Source: Siphonodentalium dalli
Lineage: Eukaryota > Mollusca > Scaphopoda > Gadilida > Siphonodentaliidae
Direction: 5' to 3'
Assembly: GCA_032622095.1 (NCBI GenBank)
Contig: CP136069.1
Coordinates: 106,792,278 to 106,856,277 of the forward strand
DNA: 64,000 nucleotides
In this document: positions 30,531-47,545 of the stretch, one piece after another
How positions within the stretch are numbered: position 1 is the first letter of the stretch
Layout: every line of letters starts with the position of its first letter
The notes under the pieces: generated by a model
Told to the model about the DNA's origin: nothing
Database searches by the model: none
What the model saw: the letters and a program-made list of their open reading frames with translations, nothing else
Program-made: the position numbers and the translations under genes

Positions 30531-32273
30531 TCCCCACCATACACATCTATAGGTATCCCCCACCATACACATCTATATGTATAACCGCCACACTCATATA
30601 TAGTTATCCCCACCACATACATCTATAGGTATCACCACCACATACATATATAGGTATCCCCCACCACATAAATCTATAGGTATCCCCACCACACACATCT
30701 ATATGTATCACCACCACATACATATATAGGTATCCCCACCACACACATATATAGGTATCCCACCACATACATATATAGGTATCCCCACCACACACATATA
30801 GGTATCCTCACCACACACATAAATTATATAGGTATCCTCACCACACACATATATAGGTATCCCCGCCACATACATATATAGGTATCCCCACGACATACAT
30901 ATATAGGTATCCCCACCACATACATATATAGGTATCACCACCACACACATCTATAGGTATCCCAACCACATACATATATATGTATCCCCACCACAAACAT
31001 CTATAGATATCCCCACCACATACATATATAGGTATCCCCACCACATACATCTATAGGTATCCCCACCACATACATATATAGGTATCACCACCACACACAT
31101 ATATAGGTATCCCCACCCTTACGTCTATAGGTATCTCCACCAGATACATCTATAGGTATCCCCACCACATACATATATAGGTATCCCCACCACACATCTA
31201 TAGGTATCACCACCACATACATATATAGGTATCACCACCACACACATATAGGTATCCCCACCACACACATATATAGGAATCCCCACCACACACAAATATA
31301 GGTATCCCCACCACATACATATATAGGTCTCCCCACCACATACATCTAGAGGTATCCCCACCACACACATCTATATGTATCCCCACCACACACATATATA
31401 GGTATCCCCACCACATACATCTATATGTATCCCCACCACACACATATATAGGTATCCCATACATCTATAGGTATCCCCACCACATACATCTATAGGTATC
31501 CCCACCACACACATATAGGTATCCCCGCCACACACATCTATAGGTATCACCTCCACATACATCTATAGGTATCCCCACCACATACATCTATAGGTATCCC
31601 CACCACATACATCTATAGGTATCCCCACCACACACATATAGGTATCCCCGCCACACACATCTATAGGTATCCCCACCACATTCATCTATAGGTATCCCCA
31701 CCACACAAATATATAGGTATCACCACCACATACATATATAGGTATCACCGCCACAGACATATATAGGTATTCCCGCCACATACATATATAGGTATCCTCA
31801 CCACACACATCTATAGGTATCCCCACCACACACATATATAGGTATCCCCACCACACACATCTATAGGTATCCCCACCACATACATCTATAGGTATCCCCA
31901 CCACACACATCTATAGGTATCCCCACCACACACATATATAGGTATCACCACCACGTACATATATAGGTATCCCCGCCACACACATATATAGGTATCCCCA
32001 CCACACACATATATATAGGTATCCCCGCCACACACATATATAGGTATCCCCACCACATACATATATAGGTATCACCACCACATACATATATAGGTATCCT
32101 CACCACACACATCTATAGGTATCCACACCACACACATATATAGGTATCCCCACCACACACATCTATAAGTATCCCCACCACATACATATATAGGTATCCC
32201 CACCACATACATATATAAGTATCCCCGCCACATACATATATAGGTATCCCCACCACATACATATATAGGTATC
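30531..32273. repeat. 1.74-kb tandem repeat, copy 2
   Basis: Second copy of 28,785-30,530. It lacks nearly all the one-base C insertions beyond 30,662. It has a private six-base loss near 31,451, where GGTATCCCATACATC replaces a full unit. Later parts recur again about 2.04-2.2 kb further on (31,125 matches 33,165; 32,113 matches 34,309), so this tract belongs to the same expanding family. Confidence 0.8.
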
Positions 32274-34194
32274 CACGCCACACACATATATAGGTATCCC
32301 CACCACACACATATATAGGTATCCCCACGAAACACATATATAGGTATCCCCACCACATACATATATAGGTCTCCCCACCACATACATGTATAGGTATCCC
32401 CACCACATACATATATAGTTATCCCCGCCACACACATATATAGGTATTACCGCCACATACATATATAGGTATCCTCACCACACACATCTATAGGTATCCC
32501 CACCACATACATATATAGGTATCACCACCACATACATATATAGGTATCCCCACCACACACATATATAGGTATCCCCGCCACATACATATATATAGGTATC
32601 CCCGCCACACACATATATAGGTATCCCCACCAAATACATATATAGGTATCACCACCACATACATATATAGGTATCCTCACCACACACATCTATAGGTATC
32701 CCCACCACACACATATATAGGTATCCCCACCACATACATATATAGGTATCCCCACCACATAAATCTATAGGTATCCCCACCACACACATCTATATGTATC
32801 ACCACCACATACATATATAGGTATCCCCACCACACACATATATAGGTATCCCACCACATACATATATAGGTATGCCCACCACACACATATAGGTATCCTC
32901 ACCACACACATAAATTATATAGGTATCCTCACCACACACATATATAGGTATCCCCGCCACATACATCTATAGGTATCCCCACGACATACATATATAGGTA
33001 TCCCCACCACATACATATATAGGTATCACCACCACACACATCTATAGGTATCCCAACCACATACATATATATGTATCCCCACCACAAACATCTATAGATA
33101 TCCCACCACATACATATATAGGTATCACCACCACACACATATATAGGTATCCCCACCCATACATCTATAGGTATCCCCACCAGATACATCTATAGGTATC
33201 CCCACCACATACATATATAGGTATCCCCACCACACATCTATAGGTATCACCACCACATACATATATAGGTATCACCACCACACACATATAGGTATCCCCA
33301 CCACACACATATATAGGAATCCCCACCACACACAAATATAGGTATCCCCACCACATACATATATAGGTCTCCCCACCACATACATCTAGAGGTATCCCCA
33401 CCACACACATCTATATGTATCCCCACCACACACATATATAGGTATCCCCACCACATACATCTATATGTATCCCCACCACATACATATATAGGTATCCCCA
33501 CCACATACATCTATAGGTATCCCCACCACATACATCTATAGGTATCCCCACCACACACATATAGGTATCCCCGCCACACACATCTATAGGTATCACCTCC
33601 ACATACATCTATAGGTATCCCCACCACATACATCTATAGGTATCCCCACCACATACATCTATAGGTATCCCCACCACACACATATAGGTATCCCCGCCAC
33701 ACACATCTATAGGTATCCCCACCACATTCATCTATAGGTATCCCCACCACACAAATATATAGGTATCACCACCACATACATATATAGGTATCCCCGCCAC
33801 AGACATATATAGGTATTCCCGCCACATACATATATAGGTATCCTCACCACACACATCTATAGGTATCCCCACCACACACATATATAGGTATCCCCACCAC
33901 ACACATCTATAGGTATCCCCACCACATACATCTATAGGTATCCCCACCACACACATCTATAGGTATCCCCACCACATACATATATAAGTATCCCCACCAA
34001 ATACATATATAGGTATCCCCACCACATACATATATAAGTATCCCCGCCACATACATATATAGGTATCCCCACCACATACATATATAGGTATCCCCGCCAC
34101 ACACATATATAGGTATCCCCACCACACACATATATAGGTATCCCCACGAAACACATATATAGGTATCCCCGCCACACACATATATAGGTATCCC

Positions 34195-37100
34195 CACCAC
34201 ACACATATATATAGGTATCCCCGCCACACACATATATAGGTATCCCCACCACATACATATATAGGTATCACCACCACATACATATATAGGTATCCTCACC
34301 ACACACATCTATAGGTATCCACACCACACACATATATAGGTATCCCCACCACACACATCTATAAGTATCCCCACCACATACATATATAGGTATCCCCACC
34401 ACATACATATATAAGTATCCCCGCCACATACATATATAGGTATCCCCACCACATACATATATAGGTATCCCCGCCACACACATATATAGGTATCCCCTCC
34501 ACACACATATATAGGTATCCCCACGAAACACATATATAGGTATTCCCACCACATACATATATAGGTCTCCCCACCACATACATGTATAGGTATCCCCACC
34601 ACATACATATATAGTTATCCCCGCCACACACATATATAGGTATTCCCGCCACATACATATATAGGTATCCTCACCACACACATCTATAGGTATCCCCACC
34701 ACATACATATATAGGTATCACCACCACATACATATATAGGTATCCCCACCACACACATATATAGGTATCCCCGCCACATACATATATAGGTATCACCACC
34801 ATACACATATATAGGTATCCCCACCACACACATATATATAGGTATCCCCGCCACACACATATATAGGTATCCCCACCACATACATATATAGGTATCACCA
34901 CCACATACATATATAGGTATCCTCACCACACACATCTATAGGTATCCCCACCACACACATATATAGGTATCCCCACCACACACATCTATAGGTATCCCCA
35001 CCACATACATATATAGGTATCCCCACGACATACATATATAAGTATCCCCGCCACATACATATATAGGTATCCCCACCACATACATATATAGGTATCCCCA
35101 CCACACACATATATAGGTATCCCCACCACACACATATATTGGTTTCCCCACCACACACATATATAGGTATCCCCACCACATACATATATAGGTCTCCCCA
35201 CCACATACATCTATAGGTATCCCCACCACACACATCTATATGTATCCCCACCACACACATATATAGGTATCACCACCACATACATATATAGGTATCCCCG
35301 CCACAAACATATATAGGTATTTCCGCCACATACATATATAGGTATCCTCACCACACAAATCTATAGGTATCACCACCACATACATATATAGGTATCACCA
35401 CCACATACATATATAGGTATCCCCACCACACATATATATAGGTATCCCCGCCACATACATATATAGGTATCACCACCATACACATCTATAGGTATCCCCG
35501 CCACACACATCTATAGGTATCCCCACCAGATACATATATAGGTATCCCCACCACACACATATATAGGTTATCCCCACCACATACATATATAGGTATCACC
35601 ACCACACACATATAAGTATCCCCGCCACATACATATAGGTATCCCCACAACACACATATAGGTATCCCCACCACACACATCTATAGGTATCACCTCCACA
35701 TACATATAGAGGTATCCCCAACACATACATATATAGGTATCCCCACCACATACATATATAGGTATCCCCACCACATACACATATAGTTATCCCCGCCACA
35801 CACATATATAGGTATCACCACCACACACATATATAGGTATCCCCACCACATACATATATAGGTATCACCATCACACACATATATAGGTATCCCCACCACA
35901 TACATATATAGGTATCACCATCACACACATATATAGGTATCCCCACCACATACATATATTGGTATCCCACCACATACATCTATAGGTATCCCCACCACAT
36001 ACATATATAGGTATCCCCACCACATACATCTATATGTATCCCCACCACACACATATATAGGTATCCCCACCACATACATCTATAGGTATCCCCACCACAT
36101 ACATATATAGGTATCCCCACCACATACATCTATATGTATCCCCACCACATACATATATAGGTATCCCCACCACATACATCTATAGGTATCCCCACCACAT
36201 ACATATATAGGTATCCCCACCACATACATCTATAGGTATCCCCACCACATACATATATAGGTATCCCCACCACATACATATATAGGTATCCCCACCACAT
36301 ACATCTATAGGTATCCCCACCACACACATCTATATGTATCACCACCACACACATCTATAGGTATCCCCACCAAACACATATATAGGTATCTCCACCATAC
36401 ACATCAATATGTATCACCGCCACACACATATATAGGTACCCCCACCACATACATCTATAGGTATCCCCACCATACACATCTATAGGTATCCCCACCATAC
36501 ACATCTATATGTATAACCGCCACACTCATATATAGGTATCCCCACCACATACATCTATAGGTATCACCACCACATACATATATAGGTATCCCCACCACAT
36601 TAATCTATAGGTATCCCCACCACACACATCTATATGTATCAGCACCACATACATATATAGGTATCCCCACCACACACATATATAGGTATCCCACCACATA
36701 CATATATAGGTATCCCCACCACACACATATAGGTATCCTCACCACACACATATATAGGTATCCTCACCACACACATATATAGGTATCCCCGCCACATACA
36801 TCTATAGGTATCACCACCACATACATCTATAGTTATCACCACCACATACATATATAGGTATCCCCGCCACATACATATATAGGTATCACCACCATACACA
36901 TCTATAGGTATCCCCGCCACACACATCTATAGGTATCCCCACCACATACATATATAGGTATCCCCACCACATACATATATAGGTATCACCACCACACACA
37001 TATAAGTATCCCCGCCACATACATATAGGTATCCCCACCACACACATATAGGTATCCCCACCACACACATCTATAGGTATCACCTCCACATACATATAGA

Positions 37101-38256
37101 GGTATTCCCAACACATACATATATAGGTATCCCCACCACATACATATATAGGTATCCCCACCACATACATATATAGTTATCCCCGCCACACACATATATA
37201 GGTATCCCCACCACACACATATATAGGTATCCCCACCACATACATATATAGGTATCACCATCACACACAAATATAGGTATCCCCACCACATACATATATT
37301 GGTATCCCACCACATACATCTATAGGTATCCCCACCACACACATATATTGGTATCCCATCACATACATCTATAGGTATCCCCACCGCACACATATATAGG
37401 TATCCCCATCACATACATACATAGGTATCCCCACCACATACATATATAGGTATCCCCACCACATACATCTATATGTATCCCCACCACACACATATATAGG
37501 TATCCCCACCACATACATATATAGGTATCCCCACCACATACATATATAGGTATCCCCACCACATACATCTATATGTATCCCCACCACATACATATATAGG
37601 TATCCCCACCACATACATCTATAGGTATCCCCACCACATACATATATAGGTATCCCCACCACATACATATATAGGTATCCCCACCACATACATATATAGG
37701 TATCCCCACCACATACATATATAGGTATCCCCACCACATACATCTATAGGTATCCCCACCACACACATCTATATGTATCACCACCACACACATCTATAGG
37801 TATCCCCACCAAACACATATATAGGTATCCCCACCATACACATCAATATGTATCACCGCCACACACATATATAGGTATCCCCACCACATACATCTATAGG
37901 TATCCCCACCATACACATCTATAGGTATCCCCACCATACACATCTATATGTATAACCGCCACACTCATATATAGGTATCCCCACCACATACATCTATAGG
38001 TATCACCACCACATACATATATAGGTATCCCCACCACATAAATCTATAGGTATCCCCACCACACACATCTATATGTATCACCACCACATACATATATAGG
38101 TATCCCCACCACACACATATATAGGTATCCCACCACATACATATATAGGTATCCCCACCACACACATATAGGTATCCTCACCACACACATAAATTATATA
38201 GGTATCCTCACAACACACATATATAGGTATCCCCGCCACATACATCTATAGGTATC
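34195..38256. repeat. 4.06-kb long-range duplication, right copy
   Basis: Right member of the pair with 16,317-20,376. Seen differences include TATATAGG at 35,390 versus TATATATG at 17,512, an extra T in GGTTATCC near 35,569, and a few unit-level gains and losses around 35,900-36,200. About 14 kb of related but differently ordered repeats lie between the two copies. The pair therefore reflects either a large 17.9-kb superunit later scrambled on one side, or a non-adjacent copying event. Confidence 0.85.
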
Positions 38257-41130
38257 ACCACCACATACATCTATAGTTATCACCACCACATACATCTATA
38301 GGTATCCACACCACATACATCTATAGGTATCACCTCCACATACATATAGAGGTATACCTAACACATACATATATAGGTATCCCCACCACATACATATATA
38401 GGTATCCCCACCACATACATATATAGGTATCCCCACCACATACATATATAGGTATCACCATCACACACATATATAGGTATCCCCACCACATACATATATT
38501 GGTATCCCCATCACATACATACATAGGTATCCCCACCACATACATATATAGGTATCCCCACCACATACATCTATATGTATCCCCACCACACACATATATA
38601 GGTATCCCCACCACATACATATATAGGTATCCCCACCACATACATATATAGGTATCCCCACCACATACATCTATATGTATCCCCACCACATACATATATA
38701 GGTATCCCCACCACATACATCTATAGGTATCCCCACCACATACATGTATAGGTATCCCCACCACATACATATATAGGTATCCCCACCACATACATATATA
38801 GGTATCCCCACCACATACATATATAGGTATCCCCAACACATACATCTATAGGTATCCCCACCACACACATCTATATGTATCACCACCACACACATCTATA
38901 GGTATCCCCACCAAACACATATATAGGTATCCCCACCATACACATCAATATGTATCACCGCCTCACACATATATAGGTATCCCCACCACATACATCTATA
39001 GGTATCCCCACCATACACATCTATAGGTATCCCCACCATACACATCTATATGTGTAACCGCCACACTCATATATAGGTATCCCCACCACATACATCTATA
39101 GGTATCACCACCACATACATATATAGGTATCCCCACCACATAAATCTATAGGTATCCCCACCACACACATCTATATGTATCACCATCACATACATATGTA
39201 GGTATCCCCACGACACACATATATAGGTATCCCACCACATACATATATAGGTATCCCCACCACACACATATAGGTATCCTCACCACACACATATATAGAT
39301 ATCCTCACCACACACATATATAGGTATCCCCGCCACATACATGTATAGGTATCACCACCACATACATCTATAGTTATCACCACCACATAAATATATAGGT
39401 ATCCCCGCAACATACATATATAGGTATCACCACCATACACATCTATAGGTATCCCCGCCACACACATCTATAGGTATCCCCACAACATACATATATAGGT
39501 ATCCCCACCACATACATATATAGGTATCACCACCACACACATATAAGTATCCCCGCCACATACATATAGGTATCCCCACCACACACATATAGGTATCCCC
39601 ACCACACACATATAGAGGTATCCCCAACACATACATATATAGGTATCCACACCACATACATATATAGGTATCCCCACCACATACATATATAGTTATCCCC
39701 GCCACACACATATATAGGTATCCCCACCACACACATATATAGGTATCCCCACCACATACATATATAGGTATCACCATCACACACATATATAGGTATCCCC
39801 ACCACATACATATATTGTTATCCCACCACATACATCTATATGTATCCCCACCGCACACATATATTGGTATCCCACCACATACATCTATAGGTATCCCCAC
39901 CGCACACATATATAGGTATCCCCATCACATACATACATAGGTATCCCCACCACATACATATATAGATATCCCCACCACATACATCTATATGTATCCCCAC
40001 CACACACATATATAGGTATCCCCACCACATACATATATAGGTATCCCCACCACATACATATATAGGTATCCCCACCACATACATCTATATGTATCCCCAC
40101 CACATACATATATAGGTATCCCCACCACATACATCTATAGGTATCCCCACCACATACATATATAGGTATCCCCACCACATACATATATACGTATCCCCAC
40201 CACATACATATATAGGTATGCCCACCACATACATATATAGGTATCCCCACCACATACATCTATAGGTATCCCCACCACACACATCTATATGTATCACCAC
40301 CACACACATCTATAGGTATCCCCACCAAACACATATATAGGTATCCCCACCATACACATCAATATGTATCACCGCCACACACATATATAGGTATCCCCAC
40401 CACATACATATATAGGTATCACCGCCATACACATCTATAGGTATCCCCACCATACACATCTATATGTATAACCGCCACACTCATATATAGGTATCCCCAC
40501 CACATACATCTATAGGTATCACCACCACATACATATATAGGTATCCCCACCACATAAATCTATAGGTATCCCCACCACACACATCTATATGTATCACCAC
40601 CACATACATATATAGGTATTCCCACCACACACATATATAGGTATCCCACCACATACATATATAGGTATCCCCACCACACACATATAGGTATCCTCACCAC
40701 ACACATATATAGGTATCCCCACCACACACATATATAGGTATCCCCGCCACATACATCTATAGGTATCACCACCACATACATCTATAGGTATCCCCACCAC
40801 ATACATCTATATGTATCCCCGCCACACACATATATAGGTATCCTCACCACACACACATATAGGTATCCCACCACATACATTTATAGGTATCCCCACCACA
40901 CATATATATAGGTATCCCCACCACACACATATAGGTATCCCCACCACACACATATAGGTATCCCCGCCACACACATCTATAGGTATCACCTCCACATACA
41001 TATATAGGTATCCCCACCACATACATCTATATGTATCCCCACCACATACATATATAGGTATTCCCACCACATACATATATAGGTATCCCCACCACATACA
41101 TATATAGGTATCCCCACCACATACATATAA
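37700..41130. repeat. 3.43-kb higher-order repeat, copy 1
   Basis: Recurs at offsets of 3,433-3,482 bp. The TATAACCGCC units at 37,953, 39,056 and 40,469 pair with those at 41,386, 42,537 and 43,851. The rare TGTGTAACCGCC form is found only at 39,056 and 42,537. The CACATGTATAGG unit (39,341 and 42,823), CACATAAATATATAGG (39,386 and 42,868) and the CACATTTATAGG unit (40,880 and 44,312) also pair. Confidence 0.85.
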
Positions 41131-44100
41131 AGGTATCCCCACCACATACATATATAGGTATCCCCACCACATACATCTATAGGTATCCCCACCACACACA
41201 TCTATATGTATCACCACCACACACATCTATAGGTATCCCCACCAAACACATATATAGGTATCCCCACCATACACATCAATATGTATCACCGCCACACACA
41301 TATATAGGTATCCCCACCACATACATCTATAGGTATCCCGACCATACACATCTATAGGTATCCCCACCATACACATCTATATGTATAACCGCCACACTCA
41401 TATATAGGTATCCCCACCACATACATCTATAGGTATCACCACCACATACATATATAGGTATCCCCACCACATAAATCTATAGGTATCCCCACCACACACA
41501 TCTATATGTATCACCACCACATACATATATAGGTATCCCCACCACACACATATATAGGTATCCCACCACATACATATATAGGTATCCCCACCACACACAT
41601 ATAGGTATCCTCACCACACACATAAATTATATAGGTATCCTCACCACACACATATATAGGTATCCCCGCCACATACATCTATAGGTATCACCACCACATA
41701 CATCTATAGTTATCACCACCACATACATCTATAGGTATCCACACCACATACATCTATAGGTATCACCTCCACATACATATAGAGGTATCCCTAACACATA
41801 CATATATAGGTATCCCCACCACATACATATATAGGTATCCCCACCACATACATATATAGGTATCCCCACCACATACATATATAGGTATCACCATCACACA
41901 CATATATAGGTATCCCCACCACATACATATATTGGTATCCCACCACATACATCTATAGGTATCCCCACCGCACACATATATAGGTATCCCCATCACATAC
42001 ATACATAGGTATCCCCACCACATACATATATAGGTATCCCCACCACATACATCTATATGTATCCCCACCACACACATATATAGGTATCCCCACCACATAC
42101 ATATATAGGTATCCCCACCACATACATATATAGGTATCCCCACCACACACATCTATATGTATCCCCACCACATACATATATAGGTATCCCCACCACATAC
42201 ATCTATAGGTATCCCCACCACATACATGTATAGGTATCCCCACCACATACATATATAGGTATCCCCACCACATACATATATAGGTATCCCCACCACATAC
42301 ATATACAGGTATCCCCACCACATACATCTATAGGTATCCCCACCACACACATCTATATGTATCACCACCACACACATCTATAGGTATCCCCACCAAACAC
42401 ATATATAGGTATCCCCACCATACACATAAATATGTATCACCGCCACACACATATATAGGTATCCCCACCACATACATATATAGGTATCCCCACCATACAC
42501 ATCTATAGGTATCCCCACCATACACATCTATATGTGTAACCGCCACACTCATATATAGGTATCCCCACCACATACATCTATAGGTATCACCACCACATAC
42601 ATATATAGGTATCCCCACCACATAAATCTATAGGTATCCCCACCACACACATCTATATGTATCACCATCACATACATATGTAGGTATCCCCACGACACAC
42701 ATATATAGGTATCCCACCACATACATATATAGGTATCCCCACCACACACATATAGGTATCCTCACCACACACATATATAGATATCCTCACCACACACATA
42801 TATAGGTATCCCCGCCACATACATGTATAGGTATCACCACCACATACATCTATAGTTATCACCACCACATAAATATATAGGTATCCCCGCCACATACATA
42901 TATAGGTATCACCACCATACACATCTATAGGTATCCCCGCCACACACATCTATAGGTATCCCCACAACATACATATATAGGTATCCCCACCACATACATA
43001 TATAGGTATCACCACCACACACATATAAGTATCCCCGCCACATACATATAGGTATCCCCACCACACACATATAGGTATCCCCACCACACACATATAGAGG
43101 TATCCCCAACACATACATATATAGGTATCCACACCACATACATATATAGGTATCCCCACCACATACATATATAGTTATCCCCGCCACAAACATATATAGG
43201 TATCCCCACCACACACATATATAGGTATCCCCACCACATACATATATAGGTATCACCATCACACACATATATACGTATCCCCACCACATACATATATTGG
43301 TATCCCACCACATACATCTATATGTATCCCCACCGCACACATATATTGGTATCCCACCACATACATCTATAGGTATCCCCACCGCACACATATATAGGTA
43401 TCCCCATCACATACATACATAGGTATCCCCACCACATACATATATAGGTATCCCCACCACATACATCTATATGTATCCCCACCACATACACATATAGGTA
43501 TCCCCACCACATACATCTATAGGTATCCCCACCACATACATATATAGGTATCCCCACCACATACATATATACGTATCCCCACCACATACATATATAGGTA
43601 TGCCCACCACATACATATATAGGTATCCCCACCACATACATCTATAGGAATCCCCACCACACACATCTATATGTATCACCACCACACACATCTATAGGTA
43701 TCCCCACCAAACACATATATAGGTATCCCCACCATACACATCAATATGTATCACCGCCACACACATATATAGGTATCCCCACCACATACATATATAGGTA
43801 TCACCGCCATACACATCTATAGGTATCCCCACCATACACATCTATATGTATAACCGCCACACTCATATATAGGTATCCCCACCACATACATCTATAGGTA
43901 TCACCGCCACATACATATATAGGTATCCCCACCACATAAATCTATAGGTATCCCCACCACACACATCTATATGTATCACCACCACATACATATATAGGTA
44001 TTCCCACCACACACATATATAGGTATCCCACCACATACATATATAGGTATCCCCACCACACACATATAGGTATCCTCACCACACACATATATAGGTATCC

Positions 44101-44512
44101 TCACCACACACATATATAGGTATCCCCGCCACATACATCTATAGGTATCACCACCACATACATCTATATGTATCCCCACCACATACATCTATATGTATCC
44201 CCACCACATACATCTATAGGTATCCCCGCCACATACATCTATATGTATCCCCGCCACACACATATATAGGTATCCTCACCACACACATATATAGGTATCC
44301 CACCACATACATTTATAGGTATCCCCACCACACATATATATAGGTATCCCCACCACACACATATAGGTATCCCCACCACACACATATAGGTATCCCCGCC
44401 ACACACATCTATAGGTATCACCTCCACATACATATTTAGGTATCCCCACCACATACATCTATATGTATCCCCACCACATACATATATAGGTATCCCCACC
44501 ACATACATCTAT
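41131..44512. repeat. 3.4-kb higher-order repeat, copy 2
   Basis: Tandem copy of 37,700-41,130. Length changes accumulate in units of 25 bp along the pair (offset 3,433, then 3,482, then 3,382, then 3,432). Homology ends near 44,512, where CCCCTCCACATAC replaces the run of consensus units seen at about 41,080. Confidence 0.83.
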
Positions 44513-45879
44513 AGGTATCCCCTCCACATACATCTATATGTATCACCACCACACACATCTATAGGTATCCCCACCAAACACATATATAGGTATCCCCACC
44601 ATACACATCAATATGTATCACCGCCACACACATATATAGGTATCCCCACCACATACATCTATAGGTATCCCCACCATACACATCTATAGGTATCCCCACC
44701 ATACACATCTATATGTATAACCGCCACACTCATATATAGGTATCCCCACCACATACATCTATAGGTATCACCACCACATACATATATAGGTATCCCCACC
44801 ACATAAATATATAGGTATCCCCACCACACACATCTATATGTATTACCACCACATACATATATAGGTATCCCCACCACACACATATATAGGTATCCCACCA
44901 CATACATATATAGGAATCCCCACCACACACATATAGGTATCCTCACCACACACATATATAGGTATCCTCACCACACACATATATAGGTATCCCCGCCACA
45001 TACATCTATAGGTATCACCACCACATACATCTATAGTTATCACCACCACATAAATATATAGGTATCCCCGCCACATACATATATAGGTATCACCACCATA
45101 CACATCTATAGGTATCCCCGCCACACACATCTATAGGTATCCCCACCACATACATATATAGGTATTCCCACCACATACATATATAGGTATCACCACCACA
45201 CACATATAAGTATCCCCGCCACATACATATAGGTATCCCCACCACACACATATAGGTATCCCCACCACACACATCTATAGGTATCACCTCCACATACATA
45301 TAGAGGTATCCCCAACACATACATATATAGGTATCCCCACCACATACATATATAGGTATCCCCACCACATACATATATAGTTATCCCCGCCACACACATA
45401 TATAGGTATCCCCACCACACACATATATAGGTATCCCCACCACATACATATATAGGTATCACCATCACACACATATATAGGTATCCCCACCACATACATA
45501 TATTGGTATCCCACCACATACATCTATAGGTATCCCCACCGCACACACATATTGGTATCCCACCACATACATCTATAGGTATCCCCACCGCACACATATA
45601 TAGGTATCCCCATCACATACATACATAGGTATCCCCACCACATACATATATAGGTATCCCCACCACATACATCTGTATGTATCCCCACCACACACATATA
45701 TAGGTATCCCCACCACATACATATATAGGTATCCCCACCACATACATATATAGGTCTCCCCACCACATACATCTATATGTATCCCCACCACATACATATT
45801 TAGGTATCCCCACCACATACATCTATAGGTATCCCCACCACACACATCTATATGTATCACCACCACGCACATTTATAGG

Positions 45880-46745
45880 TATCCCCACCAAACACATATA
45901 TAGGTATCCCCACCATACACATCAATATGTATCACCGCCACACACATATATAGGTATCCCCACCACATACATCTATAGGTATCCCCACCATACACATCTA
46001 TAGGTATCCCCACCATACACATCTATATGTATAACCGCCGCACTCATATATAGGTATCCCCACCACATACATCTATAGGTATCACCACCACATACATATA
46101 TAGGTATCCCCACCACATAAATCTATAGGTATCCCCACCACACACATCTATATGTATTACCACCACATACATCTATAGTTATCACCACCACACACATATA
46201 TAGGTATCCCACCACATACATATATAGGTATCCCCGCCACATACATCTATAGGTATCACCACCACATACATCTATAGTTATCACCACCACATACATCTAT
46301 AGGTATCCACACCACATACATCTATAGGTATCCCCACCACATACTTCTATATGTATCCCCGCCACACACATCTATAGGTATCCTCACCACACACATATAT
46401 AGGTATCCCACCACATACATCTATAGGTGTCCCCACCACACACATATATAGGTATCCCCACCACACACATATATAGGTATCCCCCACCACATACATCTAT
46501 AGGTATCCCCACCACACACATATAGGTATCCCCGCCACACACATCTATAGGTGTCACCTCCACATACATATATAGGTATCCCCACCACATACATCTATAG
46601 GTATCCCCACCACATACATATATAGGTATTCCCACAACATACATATATAGGTATCCCCACCACATACATATATAGGTATCCCAACCACATACATATATAG
46701 GTATCCCCACCACATACATCTATAGGTATCCCCACCACACACATC
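45880..46745. repeat. Module pair spaced 1.86 kb, left copy
   Basis: Unit order from the CCACCAAACAC unit through TATAACCGCC (46,032), CACATACTTCTATATG (near 46,340) and GGTGTCACCTCC (46,553) recurs about 1,862-1,866 bp later. The CACATACTTC and GGTGTCACC variants are rare and pair uniquely. This copy has a five-C tract near 46,481 that is four C in its partner. Confidence 0.75.
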
Positions 46746-47545
46746 TATATGTATCACCACCACACACATCTATAGGTATCCCCACCAAACACATATATAG
46801 GTATCCCCACCATACACATCAATATGTATCACCGCCACACACATATATAGGTATCCCCACCACATACATTTATAGGTATCCCCACCATACACATCTATAG
46901 GTATCCCCACCATACACATCTATATGTATAACCGCCACACTCATATATAGGTATCCCCACCACATACATCTATAGGTATCACCACCACATACATATATAG
47001 GTATCCCCACCACATAAATATATAGGTATCCCCACCACACACATCTATATGTATCACCACCACATACATATATAGGTATCCCCACCACACACATATATAG
47101 GTATCCCTCCACATACATATATAGGTATCCCCACCACACACATATAGGTATCCTCACCACACACATATATAGGTATCCTCACCACACACATATATAGGTA
47201 TCCCCGCCACATACATCTATAGGTATCACCACCACATACATCTATAGTTATCACCACCACATAAATATATAGGTATCCCCGCCACAAACATATATAGGTA
47301 TCCCCACCACATACATATATAGGTATCACCACCACATACATATATAGGTATCCCCACCACATACATATATAGTTATCCCCGCCACACACATATATAGGTA
47401 TTCCCACCACACACATATAGGTATCCCCGCCACACACATATATAGGTATCCCCATCACATACATATATAGGTATCCCCACCACATACATATATAGGTCTC
47501 CCCACCACATACATCTATATGTATCCCCACCACATACATATTTAG

